DNA from: Nitrospiraceae bacterium
GTDB lineage: Bacteria; Nitrospirota; Nitrospiria; Nitrospirales; Nitrospiraceae
DNA length: 64,000 bases
Assembly (NCBI GenBank): GCA_013140715.1
Contig: JABFSG010000002.1
Location: 45,208 to 109,207 of the forward strand
Direction of reading: 5' to 3'
Positions 32,971 to 41,807 of the stretch are shown in pieces; the stretch's first letter is position 1, and each line of letters begins with the position of its first letter. The position numbers and the translations under genes were made by a program. Below the pieces are notes generated by a model. That model saw nothing but the letters and a program-made list of their open reading frames with translations. It made no database searches and had not been told where the DNA came from.

Positions 32971-34077
32971 CTAGCAACGGGCTTCGATTTGTGTCAAGGC
33001 GCGTTCTGCATATTCGGGTGAGAGATTGCCCAGTTGGCCGCAGGCGCCGAGGACATCCCGACCGCGGCTCTTACGGACGAACACGTCGATACCTGCCTGT
33101 CGTACAATGGATTGAAAGACTGAAATGTCGTATTCCGACGGGCGGCGATAGGGGTTCCCGGGAAACTCATTGAAGGGGATCAGATTGATTTTACATGCGA
33201 TCCCTCGGACGAGCTTGATGAGACGGCGAGCGTCGTCGGAGCGATCGTTCACTCCGGCCAGCAGTACGTATTCGAACGTGAGCCGCCTGGTCGGGGATAA
33301 GGGGTAACGGCGGCAGGCGGCAAGTAATGTTTTGAGCGGAGCGATGCCATTTACAGCCGGCATCAGACTCGCGCGTTGATTGTCTGTCGTCGCATTCAGG
33401 GAGATGGCCACATTGACGCCAAACGGAGCGATATCTTTCAGTCGTGCGGCCAGGCCGGCAGTAGAGACGGTGATGCGTCTTGGCGACCATCCGAGTCCCC
33501 AGGGTTTATTCGTGAGCCGCCGAATGGCCTCTGATAAAGCCTCCATGTTGGCTAAGGGCTCGCCCATTCCCATAAAGACGAGACTGGTAATCCGTTCACC
33601 GGAATCGAGTCGATCCTGGGCAGTCAGCACCTGCTCCATGATTTCATGCGGTTTCAAGTTGCGTTTCAAGCCCATGGTGCCGGTCAGGCAGAATCCGCAA
33701 TCCAATGTACAGCCGACCTGTGTTGAGACGCAGAGGGTGAGACGGCCTTCATCGGGAATCATCACCGTTTCGACGGTCAGCCCATCGTTGAGTGTGAGCA
33801 CCAGTTTTCTCGTGTGATCGATCGAAGAGAAAACTCTGCAGTTTGTGGCACGTGAAATCGTGGTTATTGAAGCCAATGAAGTTCTTTCCCCTTGGCTGAG
33901 GTCCGTCATCTGGTGGATGTCTTTGGCGCGACGTTGATAGAGCCAGCGCAAAATTTGACCGGTTCGGTAGCGAGGCCATCCGAATCGTTGCACAAGACGA
34001 CCCATCTCTTTTTCATCAAGGGCCAGGAGATTGATGAGGGTTGTGTCTGCTGGGAAGGCGTTGTTTTCATGCCGCAT
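32971..34077 (-). CDS. rlmN: 23S rRNA (adenine2503-C2)/tRNA methyltransferase RlmN
   Basis: Radical SAM enzyme methylating C2 of A2503 in 23S rRNA and A37 in some tRNAs. The 368 residues contain the CxxxCxxC cluster motif in VGCTLDCGFCLTGTMG and SAM-binding FMGMGEPLANMEAL. VSTAGLAARLKDIAPFGVNV and the substrate Cys near the C-terminus (RGRDVLGACGQLGN) complete the dual-Cys mechanism. Length is typical. Stands at the start of the leftward block, divergent from the Slt gene. Confidence 0.96.
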   Translation of the reverse strand: MRHENNAFPADTTLINLLALDEKEMGRLVQRFGWPRYRTGQILRWLYQRRAKDIHQMTDLSQGERTSLASITTISRATNCRVFSSIDHTRKLVLTLNDGLTVETVMIPDEGRLTLCVSTQVGCTLDCGFCLTGTMGLKRNLKPHEIMEQVLTAQDRLDSGERITSLVFMGMGEPLANMEALSEAIRRLTNKPWGLGWSPRRITVSTAGLAARLKDIAPFGVNVAISLNATTDNQRASLMPAVNGIAPLKTLLAACRRYPLSPTRRLTFEYVLLAGVNDRSDDARRLIKLVRGIACKINLIPFNEFPGNPYRRPSEYDISVFQSIVRQAGIDVFVRKSRGRDVLGACGQLGNLSPEYAERALTQIEARC

Positions 34078-34198
34078 GAGGGTAGCCTACCACAGCCTCA
34101 AAAAGTGGAACAAGGTATGGAGCTCGTGCGGCTTTGCTGGCAACAAGAGAAGTACACTGCTATATATGTTTATCGTATAGATTGAGGGAGAGACGGCG

Positions 34199-36475
34199 GT
34201 GCCCGACTATCGATATCAACAGCTCATACGCAATCTGTTCTTTGCCACTTCGATTGGCCTCTTTGGGTTTACTCTGTTCTCCGACCAATCGCCAGCCGGT
34301 CCCTCCCCTTCACCGGCATTGAGTGACAGTGACACTTGTGAGAAGGCGGAGGATTGTTTCCAGGCCGCCGTATTGCCAAAGGAACGGCTCGGTAAGACCC
34401 TCAACAAAGAGCAAGTCTTGTCGCTCAAGCTGAGCCGATTGCAACGGCTGATGGAGCGATTCCCTTCCACAGTCTGGGCCAAGCGCGCCGGGCTCTTATC
34501 CGGGGTATTGCTTCTTGAACGAAGTCCTGCCGTGGCCATTCAATTTTTCCGTTCGTCGCAGCGAGACTTCCCGGCCCTGGATGACTATGTCCGATTATGG
34601 ACGGGGGAGGCATCGTTAAATCTCGGAGATCCCAAACAGGCGGCGGAGATGTTCGAAAGTATTCCGCAGGCCGTACCAGACTCGTACCTGCTGGCCAAGG
34701 CCGCGTATCGGGCAGGGGAGGCGTGGTACCAAGCGTCAAGTTGCCCAGAAGCGACGGTGTGGTTTGCAAAAGCGGTGGAGCTGGATGATAAGGACCGAGG
34801 GGCTCCCCAGGCGCTTTTGCGGCGGGGTATGTGCCAGTTGCGTGACAACAAGATACTGGATGGTCGCGAAACCCTGATGCAGCTTTGGATTCGGTTTGCA
34901 TACAGCGCAGAGGCAAAAGAAGCGGAAGTATTATTGGCTTCGAATCTTGGTGGTGAGCCCTGGGTGGTTCAACCGAGCGAGAGGTATGCACGAGCTCAGG
35001 CCTATCTTGGACAATCATTTCATGCCGAAGCGATCGAGGAACTCCGGAAGTTTCTTGCAGCTGATCCACAATCGTCTCGGCGTGTCGAGGCCAAGCTGAA
35101 GCTCGGTATCGCGCAGGTCCGACTGAAACAGTATGACCAAGCCAGAGAGACGTTCCGTGTGCTGGTCAAGGACGGAGGGACATTGTCTTCGGAAGCATTG
35201 GTCTGGCTCGCCCGCGTCTATCTGCGACAAGGCCAGGGAGGTAAGTTGTTGGATCTTACCAATACCCTGCCATCATCTTTGCTCTCTGCAGAACAGAAGG
35301 GCCAGATCCTCTTGTTCGCTGGAATGTGGCTGGAGGATCAAGGCCGCTATGACGATGCAGTCGTGCGGTATCGCCAGGTGGCGAAAGTTGGAGAACCGGT
35401 GTCTCAGCGAGCCGAGGCGAGATGGCATGTGGGCTGGGTGTATTATCGGATGGCGCGTTATCGTGAGGCGGGTGAGGAGTTGCGGATGCTCGCCGATCTG
35501 CACGACAGCGATTTCGAGCCACAGGCACTGTATTGGATGGCGCGCGCGGCCGAATTGAATCAACAGCCTCACGCCCGTGATGTGTACATGCAACTTTGCC
35601 AGCGCCACGTCTACACCTACTATTGTCAACTGGCGCGCGAGCGGATCAATATTGCGTCGCCGGAGCCCCTTGCGGCAGAGCCGGCTTCGACGACTGCTCT
35701 GGGGAGTGGTGGTGCGCCTGCGAATGGTGAGGCCGCACGCGCGGTGTCCGCCAGGGCGGAAATCGAGCAGCAGTCGGCCTATCGTCGAGCCATTGAGCTT
35801 AAGACGTTGGGGTTGGATTCGGATGCCGCGCGAGAGCTAGCGGGGTTGACTGATCGCTATAGCCGAGGCCCAGACGTCCTGATGGCGCTTGCAACGATGT
35901 TGAACGAAGTGGGCGCCTACCATCATGGGCTCCGGCTCGCAAGAGCCAGATTCCGTGATAAATTGGAGCGAGTTGGCGGTGTTGTCGATCCGTCGCTCTG
36001 GAAGGTCGCCTATCCGACGGGGCTACTTCCTACAATCAAAGGCCAGGGTGTAAGTGGTGTCGATCCTTATCTGGTGGCGGCGATCATTCGGGAGGAGAGT
36101 CAGTATGATTGGCGGGCTGTGTCGAGGGTCGGTGCGATTGGTCTGATGCAGGTGATGCCGGGAACTGCGAATAATGTCGCGCAACGACTCGGTCTTTCTG
36201 CGGTCGCGCGAGACGACCTCTTCGATCAGGAGACCAATATTCGGATCGGCGTCCACTACGTTGATCAGTTGCTCGAACAATTTTCGGGGAATCTAGCGCA
36301 CACGATTGCCTCATACAATGCAGGGCCGATTGCTGTCGAAAGCTGGATTGCGCTGCACCGCGGTCGAAGTCAGGATGAATTTGTCGAATTGATTCCGTAT
36401 CAGGAGACGCGTCAGTATGTGAAGCGCGTACTGCGAAGCTACCGAGAATATATGCGGCTAGACAAGGCCTCCTGA
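34199..36475 (+). CDS. slt: Soluble lytic murein transglycosylase (Slt70-like) with TPR-like superhelix
   Basis: A 758-residue periplasmic enzyme. The start is GTG 34199, close after GGGAGAG. The N-terminus (LIRNLFFATSIGLFGFTLF) is a signal sequence. Residues ~60-520 are repeated helical hairpins of TPR type (YRAGEAWYQASSCPEATVWF, AKLKLGIAQVRLKQYDQARE, WHVGWVYYRMARYREAGEEL). The SLT domain fills ~620-750, with the catalytic Glu in YLVAAIIREESQYDWRAVS. GAIGLMQVMPGTANNVA, IASYNAGPIAVESWI and PYQETRQYVKRVLRSYREY follow. It cleaves glycan strands to 1,6-anhydro ends during wall turnover. Confidence 0.92.
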   Translation: MPDYRYQQLIRNLFFATSIGLFGFTLFSDQSPAGPSPSPALSDSDTCEKAEDCFQAAVLPKERLGKTLNKEQVLSLKLSRLQRLMERFPSTVWAKRAGLLSGVLLLERSPAVAIQFFRSSQRDFPALDDYVRLWTGEASLNLGDPKQAAEMFESIPQAVPDSYLLAKAAYRAGEAWYQASSCPEATVWFAKAVELDDKDRGAPQALLRRGMCQLRDNKILDGRETLMQLWIRFAYSAEAKEAEVLLASNLGGEPWVVQPSERYARAQAYLGQSFHAEAIEELRKFLAADPQSSRRVEAKLKLGIAQVRLKQYDQARETFRVLVKDGGTLSSEALVWLARVYLRQGQGGKLLDLTNTLPSSLLSAEQKGQILLFAGMWLEDQGRYDDAVVRYRQVAKVGEPVSQRAEARWHVGWVYYRMARYREAGEELRMLADLHDSDFEPQALYWMARAAELNQQPHARDVYMQLCQRHVYTYYCQLARERINIASPEPLAAEPASTTALGSGGAPANGEAARAVSARAEIEQQSAYRRAIELKTLGLDSDAARELAGLTDRYSRGPDVLMALATMLNEVGAYHHGLRLARARFRDKLERVGGVVDPSLWKVAYPTGLLPTIKGQGVSGVDPYLVAAIIREESQYDWRAVSRVGAIGLMQVMPGTANNVAQRLGLSAVARDDLFDQETNIRIGVHYVDQLLEQFSGNLAHTIASYNAGPIAVESWIALHRGRSQDEFVELIPYQETRQYVKRVLRSYREYMRLDKAS

Positions 36476-36485
36476 TGTCTATTTG

Positions 36486-36514
36486 TTGACAAGATCTAGA
36501 CAAGTTTCTATAGT
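36486..36514 (+). promoter_or_regulatory. Strong sigma70 promoter of zapB-zapA
   Basis: TTGACA (36486-36491), exactly 17 bases, TATAGT (36509-36514); transcription start about 38 bases before the zapB ATG. Confidence 0.75.
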
Positions 36515-36558
36515 ACGCCACAATCTGTAGTGGCTATTTAGGGAGGAGAGATTAGGGG

Positions 36559-36813
36559 ATGGCGCTTGATCGGCTGGATGCACTTGAAAATCGAATTAGA
36601 GATTTAGTGAAACTCGTTCAGGAGCTGAAGAAGAAGAATGCAGCGGTTGAAGAGGAACTAAAGGCTGCACGGCAACGGCTTGCGGAGAAGGACGATTCGA
36701 ATCGACGGTGGGAGCAAGAGCGTGTCGATATCAAGTCACGCATAGAGAAAGTTCTCAGCGATGTCGAGTTATTGGAGTGTTTCGAAGAACGTAAGGAGGT
36801 GGCCCTTGACTAA
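36559..36813 (+). CDS. zapB: ZapB-like cell-division coiled-coil protein
   Basis: An 84-residue, entirely helical protein with heptads (LDALENRIRDLVKLVQELKK, NAAVEEELKAARQRLAEKDD). Length and composition match ZapB/YlqF-like FtsZ-ring factors, and the next gene is zapA. It ends WGxxK-free in an acidic/charged tail (LLECFEERKEVALD). The 3' end carries the zapA ribosome site. Coiled coils give little specific similarity, so the name rests mainly on size and context. Confidence 0.75.
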   Translation: MALDRLDALENRIRDLVKLVQELKKKNAAVEEELKAARQRLAEKDDSNRRWEQERVDIKSRIEKVLSDVELLECFEERKEVALD

Positions 36814-37102
36814 GACGATCGATGTAGAAATCTATGGCCAACGATACGCGATTCGTGGCGAAGCGGACGAGAGCGATATCCGCCGCCTTGCGAGCTTTGT
36901 TGATGGCCAGATGCGTCACCTTGCGGAAGGAATGAATACGACGACTCCCTCGAAGCTCGCTGTGCTGACGGCCCTCAATTTGGCCCATCAGTTGTTTGAG
37001 GTTGAACGGAAGCGTGCTCAAGGTGAGGCCGATGTGGAACGGCGCATGACGTCGCTCATGGAGTCGATTGAGGAGCAGGTCCCGACCTCCCTTTTTCGCT
37101 AG
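36806..37102 (+). CDS. zapA: Cell division protein ZapA
   Basis: Promotes FtsZ bundling at midcell. The start is TTG 36806, six bases after a perfect AAGGAGG that lies inside zapB; the two genes overlap by eight bases. The 98 residues start KTIDVEIYGQRYAIRGEADE, the ZapA N-terminal beta-hairpin, then DIRRLASFVDGQMRHLAEGM. The helix LAVLTALNLAHQLFEVERKR leads into a C-terminal coiled coil. Earlier starts in the same frame run through the zapB coding region and are not ZapA-like. Confidence 0.92.
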   Translation: MTKTIDVEIYGQRYAIRGEADESDIRRLASFVDGQMRHLAEGMNTTTPSKLAVLTALNLAHQLFEVERKRAQGEADVERRMTSLMESIEEQVPTSLFR

Positions 37103-37113
37103 ATTAACCTTGC

Positions 37114-37130
37114 AAAGGGTATCCCCCTTT
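37114..37130 (+). terminator. Short hairpin after zapA
   Basis: AAAGGG-tatcc-CCCTTT, perfect 6-bp stem 12 bases after the zapA stop. The following bases are GTTAT, so only a weak terminator. Confidence 0.4.
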
Positions 37131-37680
37131 GTTATCGTAACGAGCATATGTCGGGACGTAGTGGAAACTACGATAGGGATATAACTAGGTAGCGCTTGAA
37201 CCGGTTAGATAATCCGAGAGCATAATGCAGTCACTGTGGAATGGATGTGGGTTGTTGATGCTGGCGAAGTTGAGGCAATTAGAATGTGTGCAGGGGTTCG
37301 TCCACCTCATGAATAACTTCTTGGAAACGTTGGGTAAGATCATGGAGTTTCTACTGCCGTCACAGAGTGCGATTTCCAGAAACGGCCAACAGCCGGTTCC
37401 GGTTTATGCACAGAGCGATCTCATGAAAAAGAGAGCGCTCAGACGCAGATGGACATCGAGGGATCTCTCCCACACAGGACGTACTCGTCATCTCAATCCA
37501 TCAAATCGTCCATTTCCGTGGAGTCCATTCTCGGAGTGAGTCAGTAGACCGCGTTTCCGGCCGCATTCTTCTTTTTCACTATCCTTATCTCTCCACTGCT
37601 CCCTTCTCATCCGGGGCCGTCTAATAACGTTGTATCAACCGAGCTAGGGAAGCAGAATTCTTCTCGTCTCGCGACTCTAA
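37131..37680 (+). other. Structured gap between zapA and rny, possible noncoding RNA
   Basis: No protein gene is convincing in this long gap. It starts with GTTAT (37131-37135) complementary to ATAAC (37181-37185), enclosing a perfect hairpin CGTAGT-ggaa-ACTACG (37157-37172) with a GNRA loop. Further palindromes occur (AACCGGTT near 37199, GAGCGCTC 37434-37441). In many bacteria 6S RNA (ssrS) is encoded directly downstream of zapA, so this is the place to look for it. I could not draw the diagnostic 6S fold. Confidence 0.35.
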
Positions 37681-37697
37681 GGGGGGGGTGAATCAAA

Positions 37698-39266
37698 ATG
37701 TCAGCCTCAATCATTGCCTACCTGTTGGCAGGACTCGTCGGAGGGCTGCTCGGCATCGGGGTCTTTGAGCTGATTCGTCGCTCATCGGGTGCTGCGAAGA
37801 GGGCGCAGGAAGAGGAGCAGGTACACCAGGCCGCGCAGAACGCGCAGCGAGAAGCAGAGAACATCGTCAAAGAAGCCAAACTGGAAGCAAAAGACCTTTT
37901 GCTGCAGTCGAAAACGGAGATTGAGAAAGAGCAAAAGGCCAAAATGGCAGAGCTCGCCGTTGCAGAAAAGCGCGTGATTCAACGGGATGAAGCTCTTGAG
38001 AAACGAATCAGTGTGGTGGATAAGCGGGATACGGAGGTTCAAAAACGAGAGCTGGACTTGCTGAAACGTGAAGAAAAACTGGTGACTAAGGAGGCGGCCT
38101 GCACTCGGGTGGAGAAGGAGCATCGTGAGGCGTTGGAGCGTGTTGCGGGGATGACGGCCGATGAGGCGAAGAAGCAGCTCATCCAAGAGATGGAGAGCCA
38201 GGCGCGGCTCGAAGCCGTCGGGCATGCGAAGCGGACGCTGGAAGAGGCGCGGGAGAATGCAGAACGGGAAGCGCGTGAGATTATTACCAGCTCGATTCAA
38301 CGGGTCGTACGTGATTACGTTTCCGAATCGACGATTTCTGTCGTGCCGATTCCGAATGACGCGATGAAGGGACGAATCATCGGGCGGGAAGGGCGCAATA
38401 TCCGTGCGATTGAAGCTGCAACCGGCATCGATCTGATCATCGATGAGACCCCCGAGGCTGTTATCGTGTCGGGCTTCGATCCGCTGCGCCGGGAGATTGC
38501 CAAGGTCTCGCTCGAACGGTTGATGCATGACGGACGCATCCATCCGACGAGGATCGAAGAGATTGTGGAGAAAGTCAAAGTCGATATCGATAAGCTCATG
38601 TATGACGAGGCTGAGAAAATCATTTTTGAGCTCGGGCTATCGGATTTTCACCCGGAATTGATCAAGGTGCTCGGTCGACTCAAGTACCGGACCAGCTATG
38701 GACAAAACAATCTCTATCATTCGCGTGAGGCGGCGTATATTTGCGGCATTATGGCTTCGGAGCTTGGGCTCGATGTGAGGTTGGCGAGAAGAGGCGCATT
38801 GCTGCACGACATCGGGAAAGCCGTCAGTCACGAGGAAGAAGGTCCGCATGCCATGTTGGGAGCTGAGATTGCCAAGAAGTACGGCGAAAGCGACAAGATT
38901 GTGAATGCCATCGCGGGGCATCATGAACAGGTGGAGCCGATCTGCCCCGAATCAGTCTTGGTTGCTGCAGCTGAAGCGTTGTCTGCTGCCAGACCTGGGG
39001 CCAGACGGGAAGCCTTGGAGACCTATGTGAAACGGCTGGAGAAATTAGAGTCGCTCGCCACGACCATCAAAGGGGTGCAAAAGGCCTATGCCATTCAAGC
39101 GGGGCGAGAAATTCGTGTTATCGTGCGACAGGAAGACATCACCGATGCCGAGTCGTTCCAACTGTCTCGTGATCTGGCAAAGAAGATTGAGCAGGAGCTG
39201 ACCTATCCCGGCACGATCAGGGTGACTGTTATTCGAGAAAGCCGGTATGTGGAGTATGCCAAGTGA
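37698..39266 (+). CDS. rny: Ribonuclease Y
   Basis: Membrane-anchored endoribonuclease that starts mRNA decay. The 522 residues follow the family order. An N-terminal membrane helix (IIAYLLAGLVGGLLGIGVFE) precedes a long charged coiled coil (~35-200). The KH domain reads MKGRIIGREGRNIRAIEAAT, and the HD domain has the metal-binding LLHDIGKAVSHEEEGPH and NAIAGHHEQVEP. ATG 37698 is preceded by a run of eight G (37681-37688) serving as ribosome site. It overlaps ymdB in GTGA. Usual operon in many phyla: rny-ymdB. Confidence 0.96.
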   Translation: MSASIIAYLLAGLVGGLLGIGVFELIRRSSGAAKRAQEEEQVHQAAQNAQREAENIVKEAKLEAKDLLLQSKTEIEKEQKAKMAELAVAEKRVIQRDEALEKRISVVDKRDTEVQKRELDLLKREEKLVTKEAACTRVEKEHREALERVAGMTADEAKKQLIQEMESQARLEAVGHAKRTLEEARENAEREAREIITSSIQRVVRDYVSESTISVVPIPNDAMKGRIIGREGRNIRAIEAATGIDLIIDETPEAVIVSGFDPLRREIAKVSLERLMHDGRIHPTRIEEIVEKVKVDIDKLMYDEAEKIIFELGLSDFHPELIKVLGRLKYRTSYGQNNLYHSREAAYICGIMASELGLDVRLARRGALLHDIGKAVSHEEEGPHAMLGAEIAKKYGESDKIVNAIAGHHEQVEPICPESVLVAAAEALSAARPGARREALETYVKRLEKLESLATTIKGVQKAYAIQAGREIRVIVRQEDITDAESFQLSRDLAKKIEQELTYPGTIRVTVIRESRYVEYAK

Positions 39267-40042
39267 AGGTTCTCTTCATCGGCGATATCTTTGGAGAGCC
39301 TGGGCGCCGAGCGTTAGCCAGGGCTGTTCCCAGACTGGTAGGTCAACGGCAGATCGACATTGTGATCGGGAATGGAGAGAACGCGGCCGGCGGGTTTGGC
39401 ATTACGCCGGAGTTGGCGGAAGAATTGTTCGACCTCGGACTCGCGGTGATTACCACCGGGAATCATGCGTGGGACAAGAAAGAAATTCTCGACTATTTTC
39501 CCCGAGAGCCGCGTCTACTTCGTCCGGCTAACTATCCGGTTGGTGCACCTGGTCAAGGGAGCGTAGTGGTCGAGTCCGCCGGTGGGGAGAAGCTAGGTAT
39601 CCTCCAATTGATGGGGCGGGCATATATGCCGACATTGGATTGCCCGTTCCAGACGGCCAAAAAGGAATTGGCTGCGCTGAAAAAGCGGACGGCTGCCGTG
39701 ATTGTTGACATGCATGCGGAAGCGACATCAGAAAAGATGGCGATGGGGCATTATTTGGACGGGGAAGTTGTGGCTGTGGTCGGTACCCATACGCATGTGC
39801 AAACAGCCGATGATCAGATTCTCCCGAAGGGGACCGCCTATCTGACGGATATCGGGATGACCGGTCCGCTCCATTCCGTGATCGGAGTGAAGAAAGAGCT
39901 GGCGATCGAAAAATTCCTGACCGGGATGCCACGGCGCTTTGAAGTGGCCTCCGGTCCTTCCGTGTTCTGCGCGGTGTTGCTCGAACTTGATGCGCGACTT
40001 GGCAAAGCGTTATCGATCGAACGAATCCGCATCATCGATTAA
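39263..40042 (+). CDS. ymdB: YmdB-family metallophosphoesterase
   Basis: A 259-residue cytosolic phosphodiesterase, in Bacillus acting on 2',3'-cyclic nucleotides and affecting motility/biofilm genes. The start is GTG 39263 within the rny stop. Metal-binding motifs in order: FIGDIFGEPGRRAL, VIGNGENAAGGFGI, VITTGNHAWDKKEI, VDMHAEATSEKMAMGHYLDG and VGTHTHVQTADDQIL. These cover all DxH, GxxxD, GNH, H and GH elements, so it should be active. Translationally coupled to rny. Confidence 0.94.
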   Translation: MKVLFIGDIFGEPGRRALARAVPRLVGQRQIDIVIGNGENAAGGFGITPELAEELFDLGLAVITTGNHAWDKKEILDYFPREPRLLRPANYPVGAPGQGSVVVESAGGEKLGILQLMGRAYMPTLDCPFQTAKKELAALKKRTAAVIVDMHAEATSEKMAMGHYLDGEVVAVVGTHTHVQTADDQILPKGTAYLTDIGMTGPLHSVIGVKKELAIEKFLTGMPRRFEVASGPSVFCAVLLELDARLGKALSIERIRIID

Positions 40043-41438
40043 AGGAGAACTCGCCACGAGCTCTCTCGGTTTCCCTGTCTCCTTTTCTCAGGCCATTTCT
40101 CCGAAACGGATTATAACGGTTTCGGAGTTAACCGGTTTCCTTCGCACCTCTATCGAAGAACAATTTTCCGACATTTGGCTGGAAGGCGAGCTCTCCAATA
40201 TTCGCGCTCCTGGATCGGGACATGTCTATTGCACGCTCAAGGATAAGACGAGCCAGATTCGCGCGGTGCTGTTCCGATCCAGCGCGATTCGGCTGCGTTT
40301 TGCGTTGCAAGAAGGGCTACAAGTTATCGTCCGAGGGCGGCTCACGGTCTACGAACCGCGCGGAGAATATCAGATCGTGCTCGATGCGGTAGAGCCGAAG
40401 GGAATTGGCGCGCTGCAGCTGGCATTTGAACAGTTGAAAGAACGATTGGCGGCGGAGGGGCTATTCGATCAAGATAGAAAGAAGTTGATTCCTGCATTTC
40501 CTTGGAAGGTGGGTGTGGTCACATCACTGACCGGGGCAGCCATTCGGGATATCCTGGCTGTTCTTAAGCGTCGATGGCCGACACTCCATATTCTTATCGT
40601 CCCGGTTCAAGTTCAAGGAGAACATGCCGGACGCCAAATCGCCGAAGCACTGATTGCCCTGAATGAATTAGGTTCAGTGGATGTCATCATTGTTGGGCGA
40701 GGTGGAGGATCGTCGGAAGATCTTTGGAGTTTTAACGAGGAAATTGTGGTTCGTGCCATCGCGGCTTCCCATGTGCCTGTGGTGTCGGCTGTCGGTCATG
40801 AAATAGATATGACGCTTGCCGATTTCGTCGCCGACTTCCGAGCGCCGACCCCGTCGGCTGCAGCGGAGGTTGTGGCTCCAGTGTTGGCTGAGATCGTGGA
40901 GCGATTGCAGGAGCTGACGGTTCGGATGGGGCAGGTGATGCTCCGGCGCTGTGCTTCCGAGCGACAGCGACTCAATGCCGATATTCAAGGGGTGCTCGAT
41001 ATACGCTTCCGCTTCCAGGAAGCGTCACAACGAACGGATGATACGGTCGATCGATTGCAGAAGATGACCCAACGGTTGCTTACGTCCTGGCGTGAACAGG
41101 TTTACGAGGTGCAGTGCGATCTATCCGGTCTCAACCCGATTCTCGCGATCAAGCAGGGGCTGGCGACTATCCCTCAATTCTCAAAGCGCCTCAATGGGCA
41201 AATGGGTGTGATATTGGCACAGCATCGTCATCGGGTTCATGCGACGCTGGCGCAGATCAATAGCCTAAGTCCTTTGGCGATTCTTGGACGTGGCTACAGC
41301 ATTCTTCACACGACCCCGACCGGTCGAGTTCTCCATCAAGCCAAGGATGTCGAGGTTGGACAGGAACTGGAGGCTCAATTGGCCAGCGGGCGATTGAATT
41401 GCGTAGTTACGCGTGTGCTCGACGATTCCTCAGTTTGA
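39990..41438 (+). CDS. xseA: Exodeoxyribonuclease VII large subunit; start codon uncertain
   Basis: Catalytic subunit of the single-strand exonuclease. The N-terminal OB domain (RIITVSELTGFLRTSIEEQF, DIWLEGELSNIRAPGSGHVY, LTVYEPRGEYQIVLDAVEPK) and the catalytic region are complete. The latter includes KVGVVTSLTGAAIRDILAVL, VIIVGRGGGSSEDLWSFNEE, AVGHEIDMTLADFVADFRAP and TPSAAAE, then the C-terminal LSPLAILGRGYSI. No ATG, GTG or TTG lies at the expected place. ATG 39990 and TTG 39999 are inside ymdB and would add about 30 unusual residues. A good AAAGGAG at 40041-40047 sits at ideal distance before an ACG (40056). The coordinates given are the nearest upstream ATG; the real start may be 40056 or an ATT at 40095. 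Confidence 0.88.
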   Translation: MRDLAKRYRSNESASSIKGELATSSLGFPVSFSQAISPKRIITVSELTGFLRTSIEEQFSDIWLEGELSNIRAPGSGHVYCTLKDKTSQIRAVLFRSSAIRLRFALQEGLQVIVRGRLTVYEPRGEYQIVLDAVEPKGIGALQLAFEQLKERLAAEGLFDQDRKKLIPAFPWKVGVVTSLTGAAIRDILAVLKRRWPTLHILIVPVQVQGEHAGRQIAEALIALNELGSVDVIIVGRGGGSSEDLWSFNEEIVVRAIAASHVPVVSAVGHEIDMTLADFVADFRAPTPSAAAEVVAPVLAEIVERLQELTVRMGQVMLRRCASERQRLNADIQGVLDIRFRFQEASQRTDDTVDRLQKMTQRLLTSWREQVYEVQCDLSGLNPILAIKQGLATIPQFSKRLNGQMGVILAQHRHRVHATLAQINSLSPLAILGRGYSILHTTPTGRVLHQAKDVEVGQELEAQLASGRLNCVVTRVLDDSSV

Positions 41439-41496
41439 AATTCAGGTGCAGTTGAGTATAATGAGCCCCCTACCCATTTTACTAATGAGGCCTGTT

Positions 41497-41745
41497 GTGG
41501 CAGCAGTGAAGTTTGAAACGGCGATGGCGCGTCTGGAAGCCATCGTTGGCGAACTAGAAAAAAACGATCTTCCGCTAGATGAATCTCTCAAGATCTTCGA
41601 GGAAGGCATTCGCCTCTCGAAGAATTGTCTCAAGATTCTAGAAGAAGCCGAACATAAAGTAGAAGTACTTGTGCAAGACAAGAACGGGAAGAAACGAATC
41701 CACGCATATTCTCTCGACGACGAAGCCGATGGACCTTCCCCTTAG
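41497..41745 (+). CDS. xseB: Exodeoxyribonuclease VII small subunit
   Basis: An 82-residue, two-helix protein that binds the C-terminal helices of XseA. Family pattern: KFETAMARLEAIVGELEKND, LPLDESLKIFEEGIRLSKNC, LKILEEAEHKVEVLVQDKNG. I chose GTG 41497 because GAGG lies six bases upstream and this gives the normal length; ATG 41461 and ATG 41485 in the same frame are alternatives. Directly after xseA, so co-expressed. Confidence 0.92.
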   Translation: MAAVKFETAMARLEAIVGELEKNDLPLDESLKIFEEGIRLSKNCLKILEEAEHKVEVLVQDKNGKKRIHAYSLDDEADGPSP

Positions 41746-41807
41746 GCTCCTCTGCTGCCGACCGCTATATCCGTCCATACTCCGACGAGTGGTTTCTCCT
41801 ATTCTCT

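Noticed and set aside
37225..37539. A 104-codon ORF between zapA and rny
   Set aside because: No ribosome site and the translated sequence shows no domain-like pattern; the region is more palindrome-rich than coding-like.
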